From an uncultured Eubacteriales bacterium (GTDB lineage: Bacteria; Bacillota; Clostridia; Oscillospirales; Acutalibacteraceae), in assembly GCA_900316025.1 (NCBI GenBank), contig ONBJ01000016.1, forward strand, positions 1 to 52,002: a stretch of DNA of 52,002 bases, in the 5' to 3' direction. This document shows positions 43,396 to 50,064 of this stretch, in pieces (the stretch's first letter is position 1; the number at the start of each line of letters is the position of its first letter). Made by a program: the position numbers and the translations under genes. The notes beneath the pieces were generated by a model that worked only from the letters and a program-made list of their open reading frames with translations, was not told the DNA's origin and ran no database searches.

Positions 43396-44514
43396 TCACT
43401 TCTTTCTGCGAATAAGTATTCTTCTGTAACACATTTGCAATTTTCCACTTTGATTTCTGTAACACAATTTACCACGTCTAAATCCTTTGTGTTCTTGGAA
43501 TCTTGCGGTTACTTCTTCTTTCGACAACATAGCTCCTACTCCATAACTTACTCCCATATCGCCACCGTCAATTCCCAAAATTTCAAACTGTTCAGGGTTA
43601 TATTTATCCATAAAAGTGATGGGAACACCCATAACACCGTCATAGTCAAACGGAATTTCAGCCGTTTTGCTTACTTCTATGGCATTATAATTATCATATG
43701 TAGGATATTCTTCTGGGTTATATGATTTATAAAGTATTAAATTCTCGTGTCTTTTCTGAATATCAAGATTTGTAAACCAACAAATATTACCCATACTACG
43801 CCATTTTTGTCCTGTTTTATCTATCCAGAAGCGTGTTTCTCTTGCTTCATAACTTTGAGGAACAGTAAAAGCCATATCTCCTGATTTATAGCCAATCCAC
43901 ATTTTATTTTCTTTTAATAAAGGAAAAATTTCTTTATAGGTAATTGCATTCTGATTTCCTATTATAATAAATTTCTTGTCATATTGGATAAGCTGTGCCA
44001 CATATTCCCTAAATAAACTGAACGGCGGATTTGTTACTACAATATCTGCCTTTTTCAACAACTTTATACATTCTTCCGAACGGAAATCACCGTTGCCCTT
44101 CAGCAGTTTTGGCTTTCCCTCTTCAGATTTCAGTAATAACTCTACGTCCTGCAAGTCAAATGCACCGTCACCGTTAAGGTCTTTTACTTCCGTTATCTCA
44201 ATTTTATACGGTTTCCTGTCCGTAACCTTACCCACAACCTTTTCTTCTCCGAACAACGAAAGCTGTGTGTAAACAATCGGTGAACCTGCATAACAGGTGC
44301 ATATCAGCTTTTTTAACCCTAAATGATTGAAATTCATCGCAAAGTATTTAAAAAAATTGCTTTCGTAAGGGTCATCGCAGTTACATAACACTACCTTATC
44401 TTTAAAATGATTTTTATAATGCCGCAATTCATTTTCAATATCAGAAAGCTGTGTATAGAACTCGTCTTTTTTCGCTTTGTTGGCAGCACTCAAAGCTTTA
44501 TTGTTATTAGCCGT
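43396..44514 (-). CDS. EcoRI-type adenine-specific DNA methyltransferase, apparent ACG start
   Basis: 372 aa. Beta-class-like N6-adenine methyltransferase of the EcoRI_methylase family: NKAKKDEFYTQLSDIENEL at the start, CNCDDPYESNFFKYF, the catalytic ADIVVTNPPFSLFREYVAQL (NPPF) and a C-terminal RILIRRK. An EF-hand-like DLNGDGAFDLQDVELLL sits before the NPPF motif. The family-typical start would be (M)ANNNKALSAANKAKKDEFY, but that codon is ACG (44514-44512), placed 8 nt after a perfect GGAGG. The only other candidate, TTG 44547, lacks a ribosome-binding site. It is more AT-rich than the aro genes around it. Confidence 0.9.
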   Translation of the reverse strand, partial: TANNNKALSAANKAKKDEFYTQLSDIENELRHYKNHFKDKVVLCNCDDPYESNFFKYFAMNFNHLGLKKLICTCYAGSPIVYTQLSLFGEEKVVGKVTDRKPYKIEITEVKDLNGDGAFDLQDVELLLKSEEGKPKLLKGNGDFRSEECIKLLKKADIVVTNPPFSLFREYVAQLIQYDKKFIIIGNQNAITYKEIFPLLKENKMWIGYKSGDMAFTVPQSYEARETRFWIDKTGQKWRSMGNICWFTNLDIQKRHENLILYKSYNPEEYPTYDNYNAIEVSKTAEIPFDYDGVMGVPITFMDKYNPEQFEILGIDGGDMGVSYGVGAMLSKEEVTARFQEHKGFRRGKLCYRNQSGKLQMCYRRILIRRKK

Positions 44515-44550
44515 AACAAACACCTCCGTTTTTACTAAAGTTTTCAAAAT

Positions 44551-45807
44551 TCAGAATTTGCCGTTGATTTTTCGGTAATCCTCAAAAAATGACGGATAAG
44601 ATTTATTGATACTTTCTCTGTCGGTAATCTCTATAGCTCCTCTGCATTTAGCCACAGCTATAGCCATAGACATAACTATTCTGTGGTCGTTGCAGCCGTT
44701 TACAAAGCCGCCGCCCGCACTTTTTATTCCGTGAATTATCAGACCATCTGCTTTTTCCGTAACGTCCGCACCTATTCCGCAGAGTGCTTCGCTTATAGCT
44801 TTGAGCCTGTCACTTTCCTTTATGCGAAGCCTTTCAGCTCCGTATATATTTGTAGTTCCCTCGGCAAATGCAGCCGTAACAGCAAGTATCGGAACAAGGT
44901 CGGGAATTTGCGTTGCGTCAATGTCAGTTCCGTGCAGACCATCTTTTCCGCTGACTTCTATAGAGTTTTCATTTATTTTCACATCAGCACCAAATTTTCT
45001 GAAAATATCAATACACGCACTGTCGCCCTGTGCTGTTTCCGTACTAAGTCCGTTAAGCGTGATATTTCCGCCCAAAGCTCCTGCCGCCATAAAAAATCCT
45101 GCCTGCGACCAATCACCCTCACATCTGTATTTGCAAGGTTCGTACTTCTGACCGCCCTTTATAAAATATCCGTATTCTGTACGCTCAATCTTAACCCCGA
45201 ATTTCGACATCGTATTTATTGTCATATCTATATACCCTGCCGATTGAAGCGGTGATGTGAGTATTATTTTTGATGAAGCCTCTGCAAGCGGTAGTGCAAG
45301 CAAAAGTCCTGTTATAAACTGGGAGCTTACATCTCCTTTTATGCGGAACTCTCCGCCTGATAATCTGCCCTTTATCCTGAGCGGTAAGCCTCCCTGAGTT
45401 ATGCACTCGACACCCGCTTTCGGCAGACAGTCAAGATAAATTCCTACAGGTCTTTGCGGAAGTCTGCCCTTTCCTGTGAATACCGCTTCCACACCTCCGA
45501 CAGCCGCTACGGGAATAAAAAACCTGAGTGTAGAACCTGACTCCCTACAGTCAAGCTCTGCTCTATTTTCGGAAAACAATGTCGTACCGTCAATATACAG
45601 CGTATTTCCGTTTTTAGTTATTTCCGCTCCCAAGGCTCTCGCACAGTCTATGGTAGCAAGAATATCCTGAGAATAGTCTACAGGCGAAATTACGCTCTTT
45701 CCCCTTGCCAGAGAAGCACAGATTATCGCTCTGTGTACATCGCTTTTTGACGGCGGCAGCGTAACCTCTCCCTTAAATACTGTCGGCATAACCCTTATAT
45801 TGCTCAT
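44551..45807 (-). CDS. aroA: 3-phosphoshikimate 1-carboxyvinyltransferase (EPSP synthase)
   Basis: 418 aa. Joins shikimate-3-phosphate and PEP. Motifs are LPPSKSDVHRAIICASLA, RESGSTLRFFIPVAA, LSGGEFRIKGDVSSQFITGLL, RLRIKESDRLKAISEAL and NGCNDHRIVMSMAIA. ATG 45807 begins the conserved MSNIRVMPTVFKGEVTLPPSK; the frame extends to 45837 without a better site. It follows aroB by 63 bp. Confidence 0.97.
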   Translation of the reverse strand: MSNIRVMPTVFKGEVTLPPSKSDVHRAIICASLARGKSVISPVDYSQDILATIDCARALGAEITKNGNTLYIDGTTLFSENRAELDCRESGSTLRFFIPVAAVGGVEAVFTGKGRLPQRPVGIYLDCLPKAGVECITQGGLPLRIKGRLSGGEFRIKGDVSSQFITGLLLALPLAEASSKIILTSPLQSAGYIDMTINTMSKFGVKIERTEYGYFIKGGQKYEPCKYRCEGDWSQAGFFMAAGALGGNITLNGLSTETAQGDSACIDIFRKFGADVKINENSIEVSGKDGLHGTDIDATQIPDLVPILAVTAAFAEGTTNIYGAERLRIKESDRLKAISEALCGIGADVTEKADGLIIHGIKSAGGGFVNGCNDHRIVMSMAIAVAKCRGAIEITDRESINKSYPSFFEDYRKINGKF

Positions 45808-45870
45808 ATATAACAAGCTTCCTTTCTGCAGGTACAAAATTCAGGTAAAACATCGGCTGAAATTTGTTTT

Positions 45871-46923
45871 TTACACATTACAAAAGTCAAACATATCAGC
45901 CTTTTTCACGGAAAAAATTCTGCTTGAACCTATCCTGTCCAGCACAACAAGCGATATTGATGAGCCTGTGCTTTTTTTATCCGAAAAACTGCTTTTCACT
46001 ATGCTTTCCAAAGAAATTCTGTCGGAAACAGGCAGATTATACTTTATGCAAAGTTCGGAAATTCTGTTTGCAGTACCCTTTTCGCTGATACCCTTTTCTT
46101 CGCTTGCCTTTGTAATCATAACCATACCTACAGCGACAGCCTGTCCGTGTGATATTTCCTGAAAATTATGCTCTTTCTCTATTGCGTGACCAAGTGTATG
46201 TCCGAAATTAAGCAAGGCTCTTTCTCCCTTGTCCGTTTCGTCACGCTCCACGACATCACGCTTTATACTTACACAGCGGTATATAATATCGTCAATTATG
46301 CTTTTTATATTATCACAGCTTTCCAGAATGTCAAAAAGCTCCGTACTTTTTATACAGCCGTATTTTATTACTTCTCCCATTCCGTCAGCAAAAAAGTGAG
46401 GTGTGAGCGTATCAAGCGTATCGGGGTCAATCAGAACTGCCGAAGGCTGCCAGAACGCTCCTACAAGATTTTTGCCCTGTGGTATATCCACTCCTGTTTT
46501 TCCTCCCACAGATGAATCCACCTGAGATAAAAGTGATGTCGGTATCTGAACAAAGTCAATACCCCTCAGGTATGTTGCAGCAGCAAAGCCTGCCATATCA
46601 CCCGTAACACCTCCGCCCAAGGCTACGATTATATCCGAACGTGTAAAGCCGTTGTCTGTCAGCTCACTGTACATAGAATAAACAGTGTCAAGTCTTTTGC
46701 TCTGCTCGCCTGCCTTAAACACAAAGCTGAAAGTGTCGAACCCAAACTCCGAAAGCGATTTTTTTACCCTTTCGCCGTAAATCGGAGAAACATTTGTGTC
46801 CGATATAATCATAGCCTTTTTAGCTTTTGAAACATTCCTTATATATTCTCCGCAGTTTTCGGTAATCCCACGTTCAATAAATATGTCATAAGGCTTTCCC
46901 GTATTAACGTGTACCTTTTTCAT
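45871..46923 (-). CDS. aroB: 3-dehydroquinate synthase
   Basis: 350 aa. NAD- and metal-dependent conversion of DAHP to 3-dehydroquinate. Motifs include VALGGGVTGDMAGFAAATYLRGIDFVQIPTSLLSQVDSSVGGKTGVD, GMGEVIKYGCIKS, RALLNFGHTLGHAIE (metal His) and SHGQAVAVGM. AAGGAGG precedes the ATG, which overlaps the tyrA stop by four bases. Confidence 0.97.
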   Translation of the reverse strand: MKKVHVNTGKPYDIFIERGITENCGEYIRNVSKAKKAMIISDTNVSPIYGERVKKSLSEFGFDTFSFVFKAGEQSKRLDTVYSMYSELTDNGFTRSDIIVALGGGVTGDMAGFAAATYLRGIDFVQIPTSLLSQVDSSVGGKTGVDIPQGKNLVGAFWQPSAVLIDPDTLDTLTPHFFADGMGEVIKYGCIKSTELFDILESCDNIKSIIDDIIYRCVSIKRDVVERDETDKGERALLNFGHTLGHAIEKEHNFQEISHGQAVAVGMVMITKASEEKGISEKGTANRISELCIKYNLPVSDRISLESIVKSSFSDKKSTGSSISLVVLDRIGSSRIFSVKKADMFDFCNV

Positions 46924-47750
46924 TCGTTAAGCTCCTCCTTGACCGTTCTTCCTGCCTTGAGCTGACGGTAAAGACTTTGACCGTCCTCGTTTGCTATGCT
47001 GTTCCTTATTCTTGAAAGATTATCAATAAGCGTGTCAAGCTCCGACAAAAGAGGAGCTTTATTTTCAAGAAACAGCTCAGTCCATAGCTCGGCATTTATT
47101 TTCGCTACCCTTGATACATCTCTGTAGCTTCCTGCTGAAAATCCCTTGTGGTTTCTGCATACAGGACTAAGCACATATGCACAGGCAAGTGCATGGGGTA
47201 GCTGTGATGTAAATGCTATCATTCTGTCATGTACTTTCGGCGTTACTACAGGGGTTTGTGTAAAGCCGATTGATGTCACAAAATTCGTTACGGCTTCTAC
47301 CGATTTACGCTTTGCCTTGCACGGAACTATTATACACGATGCACCCTGAAACAAATCTGCGTCCGATGCTGAAAATCCGTTTACTTCTTTTCCTGCCATC
47401 GGGTGCGTTCCTACAAACGTAAAGCCAAACTTATCGGAAAGATTTACCATATTACCGCATATCTCCGACTTTATACCGCAGGTATCCGTTACAATACAGT
47501 CCTTGTTTATGTATTCTCCGTTCTTTTCGATAAACTCTACCGCCGCCTTGGGATAAGTTCCCAGAATAAGCATATCTGCGTCCCTTAAATCCTCAGCCGT
47601 ACCCTCTCTGTCTATTGCACCGCACTCCAATGCAAGCTCTATCGGCTCTTTACTTCTGTTTATTCCTATTACCGTATGCTCTGTGTATTTCTTTATCGCC
47701 TTGGCATATGAGCCGCCTATTATTCCCAGACCTGAAATAACAATTTTCAT
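46920..47750 (-). CDS. tyrA: Prephenate dehydrogenase
   Basis: 276 aa. Oxidative decarboxylation of prephenate to 4-hydroxyphenylpyruvate for tyrosine. N-terminal NAD fold VISGLGIIGGSYAKAIKKY, then DVTDTCGIKSEI-type sequence (VTDTCGIKSEICGNM), FVGTHPMAGKEVNGF and FTSQLPHALACAYVLS. No ACT or chorismate mutase domain is fused. GGAGGTACT lies upstream of the ATG. Cloverleaf copy 8 separates it from aroK. Confidence 0.95.
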   Translation of the reverse strand: MKIVISGLGIIGGSYAKAIKKYTEHTVIGINRSKEPIELALECGAIDREGTAEDLRDADMLILGTYPKAAVEFIEKNGEYINKDCIVTDTCGIKSEICGNMVNLSDKFGFTFVGTHPMAGKEVNGFSASDADLFQGASCIIVPCKAKRKSVEAVTNFVTSIGFTQTPVVTPKVHDRMIAFTSQLPHALACAYVLSPVCRNHKGFSAGSYRDVSRVAKINAELWTELFLENKAPLLSELDTLIDNLSRIRNSIANEDGQSLYRQLKAGRTVKEELNE

Positions 47751-47804
47751 TCACTCAGTACCTCCCTGCTTATTTTTTCGGGCTTTCATCTTAACCCATA
47801 GTTA

Positions 47805-47900
47805 TGCGATTGCAGACCCTCGTAAACGAACGTTTACGAGGCTTTAAAGGCAAAGCCTTTAAAGTATCAAAATACAGGTATTTTGATGTCTGCAATCGCA
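47805..47900. repeat. Cloverleaf repeat, copy 8
   Basis: The outer stem TGCGATTGCAGAC (47805-47817) pairs with its complement at 47888-47900. The arms start CCTCGTAAACG, CTTTAAAGGC and ATCAAAATA. The same orientation as copies 1-3. It lies inside the shikimate operon between tyrA and aroK, so it would be transcribed as part of the operon mRNA. Confidence 0.95.
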
Positions 47901-47937
47901 CAGTGACAAACCTTAAGAAAGATATTCAGTCAACAAA

Positions 47938-48447
47938 TCACTTTTTTATAATCTTACAAATATCCTTTGCCACCCCTATAGGCGACTTTGTTGCATCTAT
48001 CCTGTAGTCGGCAGCTTTCAGATACAGGGGCATTCTTTGATTGTAAAGCTCCTCCATTACCCTGTCCTTATCTGGTCTTTGAAGAAGAGGTCGCTTTGTA
48101 TCGTTGCGAAGCCTGTATTTTATTGCACTGAGCGGCACATCAAGAAATATAACGGTACAGCTTTCTTTCAGAACCTGCACATTTCTTTCATACAGCAGCG
48201 TTCCTCCGCCTGCGGATATAACATACCCTTTTTTTAATGAAAGCTCCTTTGCAGCTTCATATTCCAAATCCCTGAAATGTTGTTCACCGCTTTCGGCAAA
48301 TATTTCAGATATTGTTTTTCCTGTTTTCCGTTCTATGTAATTGTCAATATCGACATAATTCAGGCTTGTAAGTCTTGAAAGCTGCTTTCCGACTGCTGTT
48401 TTTCCGCTTCCCATAAAGCCGCACAGAACTATATTTTTTTTATTCAA
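47938..48447 (-). CDS. aroK: Shikimate kinase
   Basis: 169 aa. Phosphorylates shikimate at O-3. P-loop GFMGSGKTAVGKQLS, shikimate-binding YVDIDNYIERKTGKTISEIF, E..FRDLE and VISAGGGTLLYE, lid LRNDTKRPLLQRPD. The start is TTG at 48447 with AGGTGA 5 nt upstream. It lies 24 bp after aroE. Confidence 0.95.
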   Translation of the reverse strand: MNKKNIVLCGFMGSGKTAVGKQLSRLTSLNYVDIDNYIERKTGKTISEIFAESGEQHFRDLEYEAAKELSLKKGYVISAGGGTLLYERNVQVLKESCTVIFLDVPLSAIKYRLRNDTKRPLLQRPDKDRVMEELYNQRMPLYLKAADYRIDATKSPIGVAKDICKIIKK

Positions 48448-48471
48448 TCAAATCACCTTCATTATTTCAGG

Positions 48472-49317
48472 TCAGAAAATTTTTTCAAGCTCTGCGGCAG
48501 CATCTTCACACAGCTTTTCTATATCCTTTTTATCATACACAGAGCCGTCCCATATACGGTGTGACTCCACTGCCTGCCATACAAGCATAGACATACCGCC
48601 TATAGCTGTCTTTCCCATTTTTTTAGCCGTCTTTATAAGCTTTGTTTCAAGCGGATTGTATACAGCGTCAAATACAACTTTCGATTTTTCGATTATGCTC
48701 TCGTTTACAGCCATATTGTCGGCATTGGGATACATTCCCACAGGAGTTGCATTTACAAGTAAATCTATATCCTTGTCAAGCTTTTCTATTCTGTCTATAT
48801 AGCAGGTGGAAACGGCAGGGTGTATAGTCTTGTCAAGAATTTCACACGCAAGAGCCGAAACCATATGTATATCCTCGTGTCTTACGGCTATTGTAATATT
48901 TGCACCTGCCTTCGCAGCTTCAAATGCCATAATTCTTGCCACGCCGCCTGTTCCGACTATAACAACATTTCCGTCAGGCTTTACGCCGTATGCACCAAGT
49001 GCCTTTATAAAGCCGTCAGGGTCGGTCGTATAACCCTTTCCGTCTGTATCGACAGTATTTACGCTTCCGTACATTTCGGCTTTTCTGTCAAGTGACGAAA
49101 GAAACGGTATAATTGCCGTCTTGTGAGGAATTGTAATATTAAAACCGTCCAGTCCCGATAAAGTTTCCTTGTAGGATTTTTCCAGCTCTCCGACAGGAAT
49201 ATCCATTACAGAATACTCTGCTTCTATTCCCGAAAGCTCAAAAAGTCTGCTGTGTATAAAAGGTGACATCGTGTGTCCTATGGGGTGACCTATCACTGCA
49301 TATTTCTTTTTTGACAT
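48472..49317 (-). CDS. aroE: Shikimate dehydrogenase
   Basis: 281 aa. NADPH-dependent reduction of 3-dehydroshikimate. Motifs are AVIGHPIGHTMSPFIH, FNITIPHKTAIIPFL (catalytic Lys), TDPDGFIKAL (Asp) and VVIVGTGGVARIMAFEAAKAGA. GAGGTAA precedes the ATG. First gene of the shikimate run. A TATACT -10-like box lies at 49351-49346, but no convincing -35 is visible. It is divergent from acpP. Confidence 0.96.
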   Translation of the reverse strand: MSKKKYAVIGHPIGHTMSPFIHSRLFELSGIEAEYSVMDIPVGELEKSYKETLSGLDGFNITIPHKTAIIPFLSSLDRKAEMYGSVNTVDTDGKGYTTDPDGFIKALGAYGVKPDGNVVIVGTGGVARIMAFEAAKAGANITIAVRHEDIHMVSALACEILDKTIHPAVSTCYIDRIEKLDKDIDLLVNATPVGMYPNADNMAVNESIIEKSKVVFDAVYNPLETKLIKTAKKMGKTAIGGMSMLVWQAVESHRIWDGSVYDKKDIEKLCEDAAAELEKIF

Positions 49318-49398
49318 ATAAAATTACCTCGATTCATAGATTTTTAGTATAGGTTACAAAAATTTAGCAAAATAATTTAAAAATTTTTCAGAATCATA

Positions 49399-49427
49399 TT
49401 GACAAAGTTATGTTTTATCAATAATAT
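49399..49427 (+). promoter_or_regulatory. Promoter of acpP
   Basis: TTGACA (49399-49404), 17 bp, TAATAT (49422-49427). An alternative TATAAT lies 3 bp later, with 20-bp spacing. It implies a leader of about 120 nt before acpP, in which I see no recognised regulator site. Confidence 0.65.
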
Positions 49428-49556
49428 AATTTTGTACTCAATTTTACTCATATCCGCAAGACTTCCGTCTTTGAGTTATTGTACCAAAAAAAGGCGGCTT
49501 TGTCTACTGCAAAGCTTGCGATGTGAGCATTTTAATAAAACTGGAGGAATTAAATT

Positions 49557-49784
49557 ATGGTACTGGAAAAGGTTAAAGCCATTCTGGCTGATCAGTTTGA
49601 TGCTGAGGAGGAAAAAATTACTACGGAAACTACTATTCAGGAAGACCTGGGTGCTGACTCTCTTGATGTAGTTGACCTTCTTATGACAATCGAGGACGAG
49701 TTCGAGGTTGAAATCCCCGATACCGAAATCGAAAATCTCAAGACTGTAGGCGACCTTGTTAAATACATTGAGGAAAGCAAGTAA
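49557..49784 (+). CDS. acpP: Acyl carrier protein
   Basis: 75 aa, very acidic. The phosphopantetheine attachment Ser lies in [14 protein letters not shown]. It carries acyl chains for fatty acid and phospholipid synthesis in the cytoplasm, and PlsX (25.9 kb) uses its acyl form. AGGAGG-like TGGAGGAA precedes the ATG. It is a single-gene unit with its own promoter and terminator. Confidence 0.97.
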   Translation: MVLEKVKAILADQFDAEEEKITTETTIQEDLGADSLDVVDLLMTIEDEFEVEIPDTEIENLKTVGDLVKYIEESK

Positions 49785-49804
49785 TTTGCTGTTATTCTTG
49801 ATTT

Positions 49805-49836
49805 GCCCGTACCGTTAAAGCGGTACGGGCATTTTG
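49805..49836 (+). terminator. Terminator of acpP
   Basis: A perfect 10-bp stem GCCCGTACCG/CGGTACGGGC with a 6-nt loop (49805-49830), followed by ATTTTGAGTTTT, 20 bp past the stop. Confidence 0.85.
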
Positions 49837-49881
49837 AGTTTTCCGACTTTTTGACGTATCAGAAAAATTTTCTGCCTGATG

Positions 49882-49974
49882 AGTTTAAGGGCTTCGCCCT
49901 TAAAAATCCCACAATGGGCTTTGCCCCTTGACCCCACCACTTTTGAAAAAGTGGACAAAACTTTTAATTGTCAT
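49882..49974. repeat. Triple-hairpin repeat (family 2), divergent copy f
   Basis: Begins with the usual TTTAAGGGCTTCGCCCTTAAA module. The second (GGGCTTTGCCCC) and third (CCACTTTT/AAAAGTGG) hairpins differ from the other copies, and the tail is GGACAAAACTTTT instead of GACCTAAACTTTATG. It lies between the acpP and amylase terminators. Confidence 0.8.
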
Positions 49975-49992
49975 AGCTGTGTAAAATTTTTG

Positions 49993-50034
49993 AAAAAGCA
50001 AAGGCGGGTAAACGGCATAGACCGTTACCCGCCT
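49993..50034 (-). terminator. Terminator of the amylase gene
   Basis: Minus-strand AGGCGGGTAACGG pairs with CCGTTTACCCGCCT around a short loop (50002-50034), followed by TTGCTTTTTC. It begins about 30 bp past the stop codon. Confidence 0.88.
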
Positions 50035-50064
50035 TAAATTTTATAAGGTTAAAACCAACTTACA

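Noticed and set aside
44123-44175. Dockerin module in the methyltransferase
   Set aside because: Only one EF-hand-like half is present, within the catalytic domain and without a second repeat; more likely a family-specific loop.
42293-44514. Prophage or integrative element
   Set aside because: No integrase, direct repeats or structural genes; only the two-gene insert is present.
159-47900. CRISPR array
   Set aside because: The repeats are kilobases apart, each is itself a multi-hairpin unit, and there are no spacers of constant length or cas genes.
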